DNA from: UBA4615 sp046046245
GTDB lineage: Bacteria; Pseudomonadota; Gammaproteobacteria; Burkholderiales; Burkholderiaceae_E
Direction of reading: 5' to 3'
Length of the DNA stretch: 48,108 nucleotides
Assembly: GCA_046046245.1 (NCBI GenBank)
Contig: JBJOKE010000079.1
Coordinates: 1 to 48,108, forward strand
Below are positions 16,336-23,647 of this stretch, one piece after another. Made by a program: the position numbers and the translations under genes. Numbering within the stretch: position 1 is the first letter of the stretch; each line of letters opens with the position of its first letter. The notes under the pieces were generated by a model. It was not told where the DNA came from. It saw only the letters and a program-made list of their open reading frames with translations, and did no database searches.

Positions 16336-17328
16336 CTACTCCGCCTTCGCGCCCGTCTCGGCCACCACCTTCGACCAGCGCGCCAGTTCGCTCCTCAGGT
16401 AGGCCGCGTACTCCTCGGGCGTGCTGCCGAGGATCTCCGTGCCCTGCGCGATCAGCTTCTGGCGGGTCTCCTCGTGCGCGAGCACCTTGCGGAGCTCGGC
16501 GTTGAGCCGCTGGACGATCGGCTGCGGCGTGCCGGCCGGCACGACCACGCCCTGCCAGGCGCTCATCTCCATGCCGGGCAGCACCGTCTCGGCCAGCGTC
16601 GGCACGTCGGGCAGGACCGCGAGGCGCCTGGGCATCGTGACCGCGAGCGCACGCAGGCGGCCGTCCTTCACGTAGGGCAGCGCGCTGTTGACCGTGTCGG
16701 TCATCAGCTGCACGACGCCGGCCGCGGTGTCCACCAGCGACGGCGCGCTGCCCTTGTACGGCACGTGCGTCATCTGCAGGCCGAGCGACGAGGCGAGCGC
16801 GGCGGTGGCGAGATGCGTGATGGTCCCGGTGCCCGACGAGCCGTAGTTCAGCTTGCCCGCGTTCGCCTTCGCGTAGGCGACGAACTCCTGGATGGTCTTC
16901 GCCGGGACCGACGGATGCACCATCACGATCATCGCGTTGGTGGCGGTGGTGCTGACCGGCATGAAGTCCTTCAGCGTGTCGTACGGGACCTTGCCGTAGA
17001 GCGCGGGCGCGATCGTGATCGCGGAGGTGTTGTAGAAGAGCGTGTGGCCGTCGGGCGCGGCCTTGGCGCCGAGGTCCGCGGCGAGGTTGCCGCCGGCGCC
17101 CGGCTTGTTGTCGACCAGCACCGGCTGGCCGATCTGCTCGGACAGCCGCTGCGCGACCACGCGCGCGACGATGTCGGTCGGGCCGCCCGGCGCGAAGCCG
17201 ATGATCATCCGCAGCGGACGCGCGGGCCATGCGGGCTGCTGCGCGAGCGCGGCGAGCGGCGCGGGCAGCGCCGCGGTCGCGAGGCCGGCGCGCAGCAGGC
17301 GGCGGCGGAAGGCGTTCGTCGTCGTCAT
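16336..17328 (-). CDS. Bug/TctC-family periplasmic solute receptor
   Basis: The 330-residue protein is a complete tripartite tricarboxylate-type substrate-binding protein. The signal peptide has a twin-Arg-like RRRLLRAGLATAALPAPLAA, cleaved near ALAQQ. Mature landmarks follow in order: PLRMIIGFAPGGPTDIVAR, PVLVDNKPGAGGNLAAD, AAPDGHTLFYNTS, VHPSVPAKTIQEFV, NYGSSGTGTITHLA, HVPYKGSAPSLVD and VLPDVPTLAETV. It lies 69 bases downstream of the amidohydrolase gene on the same strand, which suggests uptake of that enzyme's substrate or product. No TctA/TctB permease is present here, as is common for orphan Bug proteins in Burkholderiales. The leader contains an octamer repeat array and a doubled GAGGAG motif. 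Confidence 0.92.
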   Translation of the reverse strand: MTTTNAFRRRLLRAGLATAALPAPLAALAQQPAWPARPLRMIIGFAPGGPTDIVARVVAQRLSEQIGQPVLVDNKPGAGGNLAADLGAKAAPDGHTLFYNTSAITIAPALYGKVPYDTLKDFMPVSTTATNAMIVMVHPSVPAKTIQEFVAYAKANAGKLNYGSSGTGTITHLATAALASSLGLQMTHVPYKGSAPSLVDTAAGVVQLMTDTVNSALPYVKDGRLRALAVTMPRRLAVLPDVPTLAETVLPGMEMSAWQGVVVPAGTPQPIVQRLNAELRKVLAHEETRQKLIAQGTEILGSTPEEYAAYLRSELARWSKVVAETGAKAE

Positions 17329-17350
17329 GGTCGTGTCTCCTCGTCTCCTC

Positions 17351-17390
17351 GTGTCGTCGTGTCGTCGTGTCGTCGTGTCGTCGTGTCGTC
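17351..17390. repeat. Five perfect copies of an 8-base repeat ahead of a Bug receptor gene
   Basis: GTGTCGTC on the plus strand (GACGACAC on the minus strand) is repeated five times with no change. On the minus strand the array is followed by two copies of GAGGAGAC, which serve as Shine-Dalgarno sequences, and the Bug ATG at 17328. The array lies between the amidohydrolase stop and this ribosome-binding site. Eight is not a multiple of three, but the array is outside coding sequence, so only spacing would change with copy number. Confidence 0.9.
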
Positions 17391-17397
17391 CGGGCGA

Positions 17398-19116
17398 TCA
17401 GGCCGCGAACCGGTCGATCACCGTCCCAGGCCCGTTGCCCGCGCCGTGCGCGACGATCGCGCGTCCGTCGAAGGTCCGCGTGCCGTTGACCCAGGTGCCG
17501 TGCACGCCCTTCGGGTCGCGGACCAGCCGGCGGCCGCCGCCGGGCAGGTCGTGCGCGGCGCGCAGCGTCGAGATGCCGACGGTGGCCGGGTCGAAGAGCA
17601 TGAGGTCGGCCGGTGCCCCCACCGCGATGCGGCCGCGCCCGGCGATCCGGAACGCGTCGGCGGTGTGCGAGGTCAGCCGCCGCACCGCCTCCTGCAGCGT
17701 GAAGGTGCCGGTGTCGCGCGCCCAGTGGCCGAGCAGGTGCAGGCCGAAGCCGGCGTCGCACAGGTAGCTCAGGTGCGCGCCCGCATCCGACAGCGTGACC
17801 ACGCCCGCACGGTGCTTCAGCAGCGGCGCCACGCCTTCGTCGCGGTTGTTGAAGAAGCGGCCGCCGAAGCGCGTGGCCAGGCGCTCGGACAGCGCGAAGT
17901 CGAACAGCCAGTCGATCGGGTCGCGGCCGGCCTCGGCGGCGAGCGACGCGACCGGGCGGTCCTGCAGCGCGCGGTTCGCGTCGTTCCCCACCAGGCCCAC
18001 GGTCACCTGCGACCAGTCGCCGCTGAAGATCACGCCGGCCGGCGGCGAGCGCAGGTCGGCACGGAAGCGCTCGCGGAACACGGGGTCCGCGTAGAGCCGC
18101 GCGAGCGCGTCGGCGTCGCCCGCCGCGGCGGCCGCCTTCACCGGCTCGAACGAGGGCAGCGGGAACCAGACGTAGGGCGACAGCAGGTCGAAGTCGAAGG
18201 TGAGCGGCTGGCAGCTGGTCAGCATCCGCACCTCGCGGCCGCGGTCGATCGCCTCGGCGCAGCGGTCGTACATCGCGAGGCCGCGGGTGGGCGCCGAGTC
18301 GCTGTACATCGCGAGCACCGTCGAGATGAAGGCCGGGCGGCCGGTGCGCGCGGCCACGTCCTCCATGTACGCGGGCGTCGCGCGCGGGCCGGTCGCGCTC
18401 ATGAAGACGCCGCGGCCCGCGTCGCGCAGCGGCTCGAGCAGCGCGTGCAGCTCGCGGTCGGGCGCGATGGTCGACGGCATCGGCGCGCCGCCCCAGCCGC
18501 TGTGGTTCGGCGAGAACGAGGACGCGAAGCCGATCGCACCGGCCGCCAGCGCATCGCGGACCTGCGCGCGCATCGCGTCGAGCTCGGCCTCCGTGGGCTC
18601 GACGCGCGTCGACGCGTCGGCGCCCATCACCGCGGTGCGGATCGTCGAGTGCTGCGCGAAGACCGCGACGTTGAGCGAGGGCCTGAGGCGGCGCAGCAGG
18701 TCGAGGTAACCGGGGAAGGACTCGAACTCCCAGCGGGTGCCCGCGCGCAGCGCCTCGAGGTCCATGCCCTCGACCACCGACAGGTTGCGCAGCATCGTGT
18801 CGCGCAGCTCGGGCGGGCAGGGCGCGATGCCGAAGCCGCAGTTGCCGATCACCGCGGTGGTCACGCCCAGCGCCGGCGACGGCGAGCAGCCCGGGTCCCA
18901 GGTGAGCTGCGCGTCGTAGTGGGTGTGCAGGTCGACGATGCCGGGCATCAGCGCGAGGCCGCCGGCGTCGACCACGGTCGCGTCCGCGGCCTCGGCCGCG
19001 CCCACGCGGCCGATCGCGGCCACGCGGCCGTCCCGGGCCAGCAGGTCGGCCTGCACCGGGTCGGCGCCGGAGCCGTCGTACAGCGTCGCGCCGCGGAACA
19101 GCGTGGTCTCGCTCAT
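17398..19116 (-). CDS. N-acyl-D-amino-acid deacylase-type amidohydrolase
   Basis: The 572-residue protein is a metal-dependent amidohydrolase of the D-aminoacylase group. The first metal site is PGIVDLHTHYDAQLTWDPG (about residue 60), GNCGFGIAP carries the metal-ligand Cys of the D-aminoacylases, and VTLSDAGAHLSYLCDAGFG near residue 450 holds the catalytic Asp. FSPNHSGWGGAPMPS matches the family's substrate loop region. The usual beta-sandwich pieces are at both ends (FRGATLYDGSGADPV and ADLMLFDPATVGISTL). It probably hydrolyses an N-acyl D-amino acid or a related cyclic amide. The Bug receptor gene follows on the same strand. The start ATG has GAGGAGA upstream. Substrate is not known. Confidence 0.88.
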   Translation of the reverse strand: MSETTLFRGATLYDGSGADPVQADLLARDGRVAAIGRVGAAEAADATVVDAGGLALMPGIVDLHTHYDAQLTWDPGCSPSPALGVTTAVIGNCGFGIAPCPPELRDTMLRNLSVVEGMDLEALRAGTRWEFESFPGYLDLLRRLRPSLNVAVFAQHSTIRTAVMGADASTRVEPTEAELDAMRAQVRDALAAGAIGFASSFSPNHSGWGGAPMPSTIAPDRELHALLEPLRDAGRGVFMSATGPRATPAYMEDVAARTGRPAFISTVLAMYSDSAPTRGLAMYDRCAEAIDRGREVRMLTSCQPLTFDFDLLSPYVWFPLPSFEPVKAAAAAGDADALARLYADPVFRERFRADLRSPPAGVIFSGDWSQVTVGLVGNDANRALQDRPVASLAAEAGRDPIDWLFDFALSERLATRFGGRFFNNRDEGVAPLLKHRAGVVTLSDAGAHLSYLCDAGFGLHLLGHWARDTGTFTLQEAVRRLTSHTADAFRIAGRGRIAVGAPADLMLFDPATVGISTLRAAHDLPGGGRRLVRDPKGVHGTWVNGTRTFDGRAIVAHGAGNGPGTVIDRFAA

Positions 19117-19232
19117 CGCTCGCGTCTCCTCTCGTCGTGTCGGTCGCGGCGCGGGCGCCGCGCGGAGGCCGGATGATGGCCGCGCGGCGCGGCGCGGGTC
19201 AACCGGCGCGCCGGTGGACCCGCCCGCACGGA

Positions 19233-19718
19233 TCAGCGCGCCCCGGCCGCGAGCCGCACCGACATCGCGAGCCAGCTCGCGCCCACCGACGCGAGCGCCC
19301 CCGCGCTCAGCACCGTGCGCAGCGTCAGGAACCAGCGCGGTACCGGCGTGTCGCGGTAGAAGGCCCAGTCGACCGCGAGCGCCACCGCGAGGCCGGCGAA
19401 CAGCATCGGCAGCGACATGTCGACCGGGTACAGCGTGACGATCCAGCACCACAGCGAGGGCACCACGCTCCAGACCATCCGCCACGCGGCCGCGCTGCCC
19501 TGGATCGACGGCGAGGCGATCGTCACGCCCCAGTGCAGCGCGCCGAGGAAGGTCAGGATCGCGGCCGCGTAGTGCGCCTGCGAGCGCAGCACGCCGACCA
19601 TCTCGGACGGCGGGATCAGCCACACGAACAGCGCATGCGAGACGAAGGGCAGCAGGCCCGCGAGGCCGAGGATCCAGGCGAAGCGCTGGGTGGCGGGGAT
19701 GTCGCGCGAGTCGGTCAT
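19233..19718 (-). CDS. DUF3429-family membrane protein
   Basis: The 161-residue product has five hydrophobic segments and matches, from memory, the DUF3429 family of small proteobacterial membrane proteins: RFAWILGLAGLLPFVSHALF, then AILTFLGALHWGVTIA and VPSLWCWIVTLYPVDMSLPM. Function is unknown. Its ATG overlaps the stop of the photolyase-like gene as ATGA, so translation of the two is probably coupled. In other bacteria DUF3429 genes often sit near photolyase or DNA-repair genes, which I recall only loosely. Confidence 0.8.
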   Translation of the reverse strand: MTDSRDIPATQRFAWILGLAGLLPFVSHALFVWLIPPSEMVGVLRSQAHYAAAILTFLGALHWGVTIASPSIQGSAAAWRMVWSVVPSLWCWIVTLYPVDMSLPMLFAGLAVALAVDWAFYRDTPVPRWFLTLRTVLSAGALASVGASWLAMSVRLAAGAR

Positions 19719-21004
19719 GATCGGCGGGAGACGGTGTTCCAGAAGCGGGTGAACGAGGGGCAGAAGCGATCCGGGTCGGCCCACTGGCGCGGCACCGGCT
19801 CGACGACGGCGCCGCGGCGGCGGGCCGCGTCGACGGCCTCGCGCAGGCCGGGCACGAGTGCGTCGCGGACCACCGGGACGAGGTCGGCGTCGACGAGCGC
19901 CGCGAGCGCGCGCCGCGCGTCGCCCGCATGCAGCACCTCGACGCGGCCGCGCATCGCGCCGAGCACGAAGGCCCAGCGGCGGGCCGACCACGGGAAGCGC
20001 GCATGATACGGCGCGTGCAGCAGGCCCACGCGCACGGCGTGGTCGCCGGCGGGCGGCTCGCCGAGCGACCACGGGTGGACGACGCGCACGCGCGCGTCGC
20101 CGGCGGCGGCGCAGGCGCGGCGGGCGTGGTCGAGCCAGGCCGCATCGTCGAGGGGCCGGAACCCGCCGCGTGCGGCGTCGGGCCGGCGATCGCCGGGCGC
20201 GGCACGCAGCGCATCGAGTCCCTCCGCGGGGGGTGCCGCGAAGACCGGCGGCGGCACCGTGCCCGGCACCTCGCCGCGCCCGGCGGCGGGCTCGGGCCCG
20301 AGGTCGGCCTCGCCGCGGGCGATCGCGTCGAGGTCCTCGTAGGACCGGTCCACCGCGGTACCGCGGCACTGCCAGTCGCGCGGCGCGTACTTCGCGACGT
20401 TGCCCGCGTCGAAGACGTAGGGCTTGGCCGAGAAGGTCGCCGCGACCCACTGCCAGCTCAGGTGGTTCGCGCCGAGCTCGCCGTCGAGCAGGTGGGCGTG
20501 CATCCAGTCCGCGCCCGCGCGCCAGTGCACCTTGCGCAGATGGACCACGTAGGAGGCGACCCACATCCGCGCGTGGTTGTGCAGCCAGCCGGTGGCGTAC
20601 AGCTCGCGGACCGCGCGGTCGATCGCGGGCACGCCGGTGCGGCCCTCGACCACGTCGGCCGGCATCGCGCGCGCGTAGTCGCCCGGCCACGGCGGCGGCC
20701 GCACGTCGTCGAGCACGCCCTCGCCGAGATGGCGCCAGGCGTGCCGGAAGAACTCCCGCCAGCCGAACTCGAAGGCGAGCTTGTGCGCGTCCGGCACCCG
20801 GTGGCGCGCGCGGATCGCGGCCAGCGCGGCGGGCACGTCGAGCAGGCCGTGCGTCAGGTACGGCGACAGGCGCGTGACCGCGCCGTCGAGCGCGTTGCGG
20901 GTCCGCGCGTAGGCGTCGGGGTCGACGGCGTCGAGACGGGCAAGCGCGGCCTCGGGCGTCGGCGGGAAGCCGTCCGCGCCCGCGGGGAGGAGGGAGCCGG
21001 GCAT
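19715..21004 (-). CDS. Photolyase/cryptochrome-like FAD protein with apparently reversed domain order
   Basis: The 429-residue protein starts directly with the helical FAD-binding domain of photolyases (about 15-230). Visible blocks are LSPYLTHGLLDVP, FGWREFFRHAWR, GRTGVPAIDRAVRELYATGW then LHNHARMWVASYVVHLRK, and NHLSWQWVAATFSAKPYVF. Canonical members carry an N-terminal alpha/beta domain first; here nothing precedes. After a Pro/Ala-rich linker the last 150 residues resemble that missing domain: PWSARRWAFVLGAM, EVLHAGDARRALAALVDAD, VVRDALVPGLREAVDAARRR and a closing FCPSFTRFWNTV like the F-x-PFW element that normally ends it. The photolyase order thus seems permuted. Light-driven DNA repair or light sensing is inferred from the FAD domain. 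The gene overlaps DUF3429 by four bases. Confidence 0.75.
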   Translation of the reverse strand: MPGSLLPAGADGFPPTPEAALARLDAVDPDAYARTRNALDGAVTRLSPYLTHGLLDVPAALAAIRARHRVPDAHKLAFEFGWREFFRHAWRHLGEGVLDDVRPPPWPGDYARAMPADVVEGRTGVPAIDRAVRELYATGWLHNHARMWVASYVVHLRKVHWRAGADWMHAHLLDGELGANHLSWQWVAATFSAKPYVFDAGNVAKYAPRDWQCRGTAVDRSYEDLDAIARGEADLGPEPAAGRGEVPGTVPPPVFAAPPAEGLDALRAAPGDRRPDAARGGFRPLDDAAWLDHARRACAAAGDARVRVVHPWSLGEPPAGDHAVRVGLLHAPYHARFPWSARRWAFVLGAMRGRVEVLHAGDARRALAALVDADLVPVVRDALVPGLREAVDAARRRGAVVEPVPRQWADPDRFCPSFTRFWNTVSRRS

Positions 21005-21068
21005 GGCCGGAGGGTAGCCAAACGGCGCGCCGCGCGCGCCGATGCCCCCGGAGCGGGGTCGGGCGCGC

Positions 21069-21497
21069 TCAGCGCGGCGCGACGAGCATGCAGGTCGCCG
21101 TCGCGATCGCCACCGCCTTGCCGTCCTGCGAAAGTTCGCCACTCACGGTCACGATCTCGCGCCCGCGCTTCACGATCCGCGCGCTGCCGCGGATCGGGCC
21201 CACCTTCGCCGGCCGCAGGAACGAGGTGTGCAGGTCGAGCGTCGCGCAGCGCTCGTCGCGGGTGCCCATCGCGGTGGCGAGCGACGCGGTCACGTCGTCG
21301 AGCATCGCGGCGAGCATGCCGCCCTGCACGGTGCCCGCCGGGTTGCGGAAGGTGTCGCGGCCGACGAACTCCATCTCGAGGCGGCCGGCCTCGACGTCGA
21401 TCTCGACGATGCGCGCGCCGAGCGTCTCGCCGATGGGATGAGAGGGCTCGTCGCCGCGCATCAGGCGCAGGATGAAGTTGTCGGGGGTGTCGCTCAT
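21069..21497 (-). CDS. PaaI-type hotdog thioesterase
   Basis: The 142-residue protein is a single hotdog domain of the PaaI acyl-CoA thioesterase family. FRNPAGTVQGGMLAAMLDD contains the G-x-V-x-GG-M signature at the start of the central helix, followed by TLDLHTSFLRPAKVGPIRGS and REIVTVSGELSQDGKAVA. In canonical PaaI the signature has HGG; here the His is replaced by Gln (VQGG), as in a sizeable subgroup. I start at MSDTPDNFILRLM; an ATG 16 codons upstream would overlap metW. It follows metW by 11 bases, so it is probably part of the metX-metW transcript. The natural acyl-CoA substrate is unknown. Confidence 0.85.
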   Translation of the reverse strand: MSDTPDNFILRLMRGDEPSHPIGETLGARIVEIDVEAGRLEMEFVGRDTFRNPAGTVQGGMLAAMLDDVTASLATAMGTRDERCATLDLHTSFLRPAKVGPIRGSARIVKRGREIVTVSGELSQDGKAVAIATATCMLVAPR

Positions 21498-21508
21498 CGC
21501 AGGCGGCC

Positions 21509-22156
21509 TCACCGCACCCGGAACCCGTAGATCGCCTGCGTGCACCGCAGCCCGGCGAGCACGCCCACCGGCCGCCCGTCGGCAAGGAACGCGCGCCGCG
21601 TGATCACCAGGCCCAGCCCCTCGAGGAAGTCCTCGAAGTCCTTCGGCGTGGACAAGTGCAGGTTCGGCGTGTCGTACCAGCGGTAGGGCATCTCGCGCGA
21701 GATCGGCATCCGCCCCCGCAGGATCGACCAGGCGTGGCTCCAGTGGCCGAAGTTCGGGAAGGACACGATGCCCTCGGCGCCCAGCCGGCTCATCTCGCGC
21801 AGCACGCGCTCGGTCTCGTGGGTGGCCTGGATGGCCATCGACAGCACGACGACGTCGAAGCGGCTCGCGGCGAACATGTCGAGGCCGGCCTCGATGTCGC
21901 GCTGGATCACCTCGACGCCGCGGCGCGCGCAGGCGAGCACGCGCGCGTCGTCGATCTCGACGCCGTAGCCGGTGCAGCCCTTCTGGCGCTGCAGGTGGTC
22001 GATCAGCTCGCCGTCGCCGCAGCCGAGGTCGAGCACGTGCGCGCCCGGCGCGATCCAGTCGGCGATCACCGCGAGGTCGGGTCGCAGGCCGTTGGCCGCG
22101 CGGTGGGCGACGGTCACGCGCGGCGTGGTGCCGCGGGGCGGGGCGGACGCGCTCAC
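21509..22156 (-). CDS. metW: Methionine biosynthesis protein MetW
   Basis: The 215-residue protein has the SAM-binding Rossmann motif HVLDLGCGDGELIDHLQ, then YGVEIDDARVLACARRGVEV, FDVVVLSMAIQATHETERVL and FPNFGHWSHAWSILRGRMPI, all characteristic of MetW. MetW works with MetX in homoserine O-acylation in many proteobacteria; its own catalytic role remains unclear. The GTG start overlaps the metX stop by four bases (GTGA), so the two are translationally coupled. The thioesterase gene follows after 11 bases. Length is normal for the family. Confidence 0.93.
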   Translation of the reverse strand: MSASAPPRGTTPRVTVAHRAANGLRPDLAVIADWIAPGAHVLDLGCGDGELIDHLQRQKGCTGYGVEIDDARVLACARRGVEVIQRDIEAGLDMFAASRFDVVVLSMAIQATHETERVLREMSRLGAEGIVSFPNFGHWSHAWSILRGRMPISREMPYRWYDTPNLHLSTPKDFEDFLEGLGLVITRRAFLADGRPVGVLAGLRCTQAIYGFRVR

Positions 22157-23352
22157 GCGGCCACCCGCTCGGCGGCCGCCGGGGCGGCGGCGCGGGCCGT
22201 GCCCAGGCCCGCCGCGATCCGTTCGAAATACGCGCGGACCAGCGCGTGGTAGCGCGGGTCGTCGAGCAGGAAGGCGTCGTGGCCCTGCGGCGCCTCGATC
22301 TCGGCGTAGGTCACGCGGCGGCGGTTCGCGAGCAGCGCGGCGACGATCTCGCGGCTGCGCTCGGGCTCGAAGCGCCAGTCGGTGGTGAACGACGCGACGA
22401 GGAAGTCGCAGCGCGCGGGCGCCATCGCCGCGGCGAGGTCGCCGCCGTGCGCGCGCGCCGGATCGAAGTAGTCGAGCGCGCGCGTGATCAGCAGGTAGGT
22501 GTTCGCGTCGAAGTACTTCGAGAACTTCTCGCCCTGGTAGCGCAGGTACGACTCGATCTCGAACTCCACGTCGAAGGTGAAGCGGTACTCGTCGCGCAGC
22601 GCGGTGTCGCCGGCATGCTGGCGCAGCGTTCGGCCGAAGCGCTCGGCCATCGTGTCGCCCGACAGGTAGGTGATGTGGCCGATCATCCGCGCCACCTGCA
22701 GCCCGCGCGCGGGCACGGTGCCGTGGTCGTAGAAACGGCCGCCGTGGAAGTCGGGGTCGGTGACGATCGCACGGCGTGCGACCTCGTTGAACGCGATGTT
22801 CTGCGCGGAGAGCTTCGGCGCCGTCGCGATCGCGATGCAGTGGCCGAGCCGCTCCGGATACATCGTGCTCCAGGCGAGCGCCTGCATGCCGCCCAGCGAG
22901 CCGCCCATCACCGCGGCGAAACGCTCGATGCCCAGCACGTCGGCGAGCCGCGCCTGCGAACGGACCCAGTCCTCCACCGTCACCACCGGGAAATCGGGGC
23001 CGTAGGGCTTGCCGGTGGCGGGATTCGTCGACATCGGCCCGGTCGAGCCGAAGCACGAGCCGAGGTTGTTGACGCCGACGACGAAGAACCGGTCGGTGTC
23101 CAGGGGCTTGCCGGGGCCCACCATGTTGTCCCACCAGCCGAGGTCGGCGGGGTCGGTCGCCGAGACGCCGGCCACGTGGTGCGACGCGTTCAGCGCGTGG
23201 CAGACCAGGACCGCGTTGTCGCGGGCCGGCGAGAGCGTGCCGTAGGTCTCGTAGACCAGCTCGTAGCCGGCGATCGACGCGCCGCTCGCGAGCGCGAGGG
23301 GGGCGTCGAAGCGGATCCTGTGCGGGGTCGTGGCCCCGACCGAGGCGGTCAT
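22153..23352 (-). CDS. metX: Homoserine O-acyltransferase MetX
   Basis: The 399-residue alpha/beta-hydrolase-fold enzyme acylates L-homoserine (acetyl or succinyl donor), the first committed step of methionine synthesis in the cytoplasm. The nucleophile elbow is GGSLGGMQ, Ser about residue 151. NALNASHHVAG-like and VVGVNNLGSCFGSTGPMS segments match MetX. The triad Asp and His appear near the end in the FTTDWRFEPERSREI and APQGHDAFLLDD regions. Donor choice cannot be read reliably by eye. Upstream lie a sigma-70-like promoter, a SAM-II aptamer and a terminator, so high S-adenosylmethionine should shut expression off. It opens the metX-metW-thioesterase gene run. Confidence 0.95.
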   Translation of the reverse strand: MTASVGATTPHRIRFDAPLALASGASIAGYELVYETYGTLSPARDNAVLVCHALNASHHVAGVSATDPADLGWWDNMVGPGKPLDTDRFFVVGVNNLGSCFGSTGPMSTNPATGKPYGPDFPVVTVEDWVRSQARLADVLGIERFAAVMGGSLGGMQALAWSTMYPERLGHCIAIATAPKLSAQNIAFNEVARRAIVTDPDFHGGRFYDHGTVPARGLQVARMIGHITYLSGDTMAERFGRTLRQHAGDTALRDEYRFTFDVEFEIESYLRYQGEKFSKYFDANTYLLITRALDYFDPARAHGGDLAAAMAPARCDFLVASFTTDWRFEPERSREIVAALLANRRRVTYAEIEAPQGHDAFLLDDPRYHALVRAYFERIAAGLGTARAAAPAAAERVAA

Positions 23353-23407
23353 CGGGAAAGCGTCCGTCCTGTGTGCGCTCGCGACCCCGGTGACGGGGCC
23401 GCAAACG

Positions 23408-23441
23408 AAAAGCCCGACCGGCTTGGCTGCGGCGGTCGGGC
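23408..23441 (-). terminator. Intrinsic terminator in the metX leader
   Basis: On the minus strand GCCCGACCG (23441-23433) pairs with CGGTCGGGC (23420-23412) around a 12-base loop and is followed by TTTT (23411-23408), then CGTTTG. It lies 20 bases downstream of the SAM-II aptamer and 56 bases before metX. Its place suggests conditional termination under riboswitch control. Confidence 0.8.
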
Positions 23442-23460
23442 ACGGGCGGGGTCGCGGTGC

Positions 23461-23514
23461 GCCGCTTTAGCCGCATTTCTAACGCGCCCGCAAGCTGGTC
23501 TCAAATCGGCGCGA
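23461..23514 (-). ncRNA. SAM-II (metA-type) riboswitch aptamer upstream of metX
   Basis: The minus strand reads TCGCGCCGATTTGA, a short loop, CTTGCGGGCGCGTTAG and AAATGCGGCTAAAGC. This follows the known SAM-II pseudoknot order: P1 5' strand TCGCGC, the conserved GATTT, the P1 3' strand GCGCG, then AAATG and GCTAAA that close the pseudoknot. SAM-II aptamers bind S-adenosylmethionine and repress metX/metA-type genes. It begins at the predicted transcription start and is followed by an intrinsic terminator. The assignment is from the remembered consensus; a covariance search would settle it. Confidence 0.88.
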
Positions 23515-23520
23515 GCGGCA

Positions 23521-23549
23521 ACCATAGCGGCCCGCCCGGGGCGTGTCAA
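23521..23549 (-). promoter_or_regulatory. Sigma-70-like promoter of metX
   Basis: The minus strand has TTGACA (23549-23544), a 17-base spacer and TATGGT (23526-23521). Transcription would start six or seven bases on, at about 23514, exactly where the SAM-II aptamer begins. A perfect -35, optimal spacing and this fit make it convincing although the -10 matches only four of six bases. Confidence 0.75.
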
Positions 23550-23647
23550 CGCGGTGTCGACACGCGGTGTCGGCGCGGCCCCGACGGCATGCGGGCCGCT
23601 GCGGCGTGGGCGACCGCGGGCTGCCGGCGATGCGGTGCGCGCGTCGC

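Noticed and set aside
17351..17390. CRISPR-like array
   Set aside because: The units are 8 bases with no spacers, so this is a simple tandem repeat; no cas genes are present.
14056..19176. A 1700-codon plus-strand frame across several genes
   Set aside because: It crosses five well-supported genes in the wrong frame and encodes Arg-rich low-complexity sequence.
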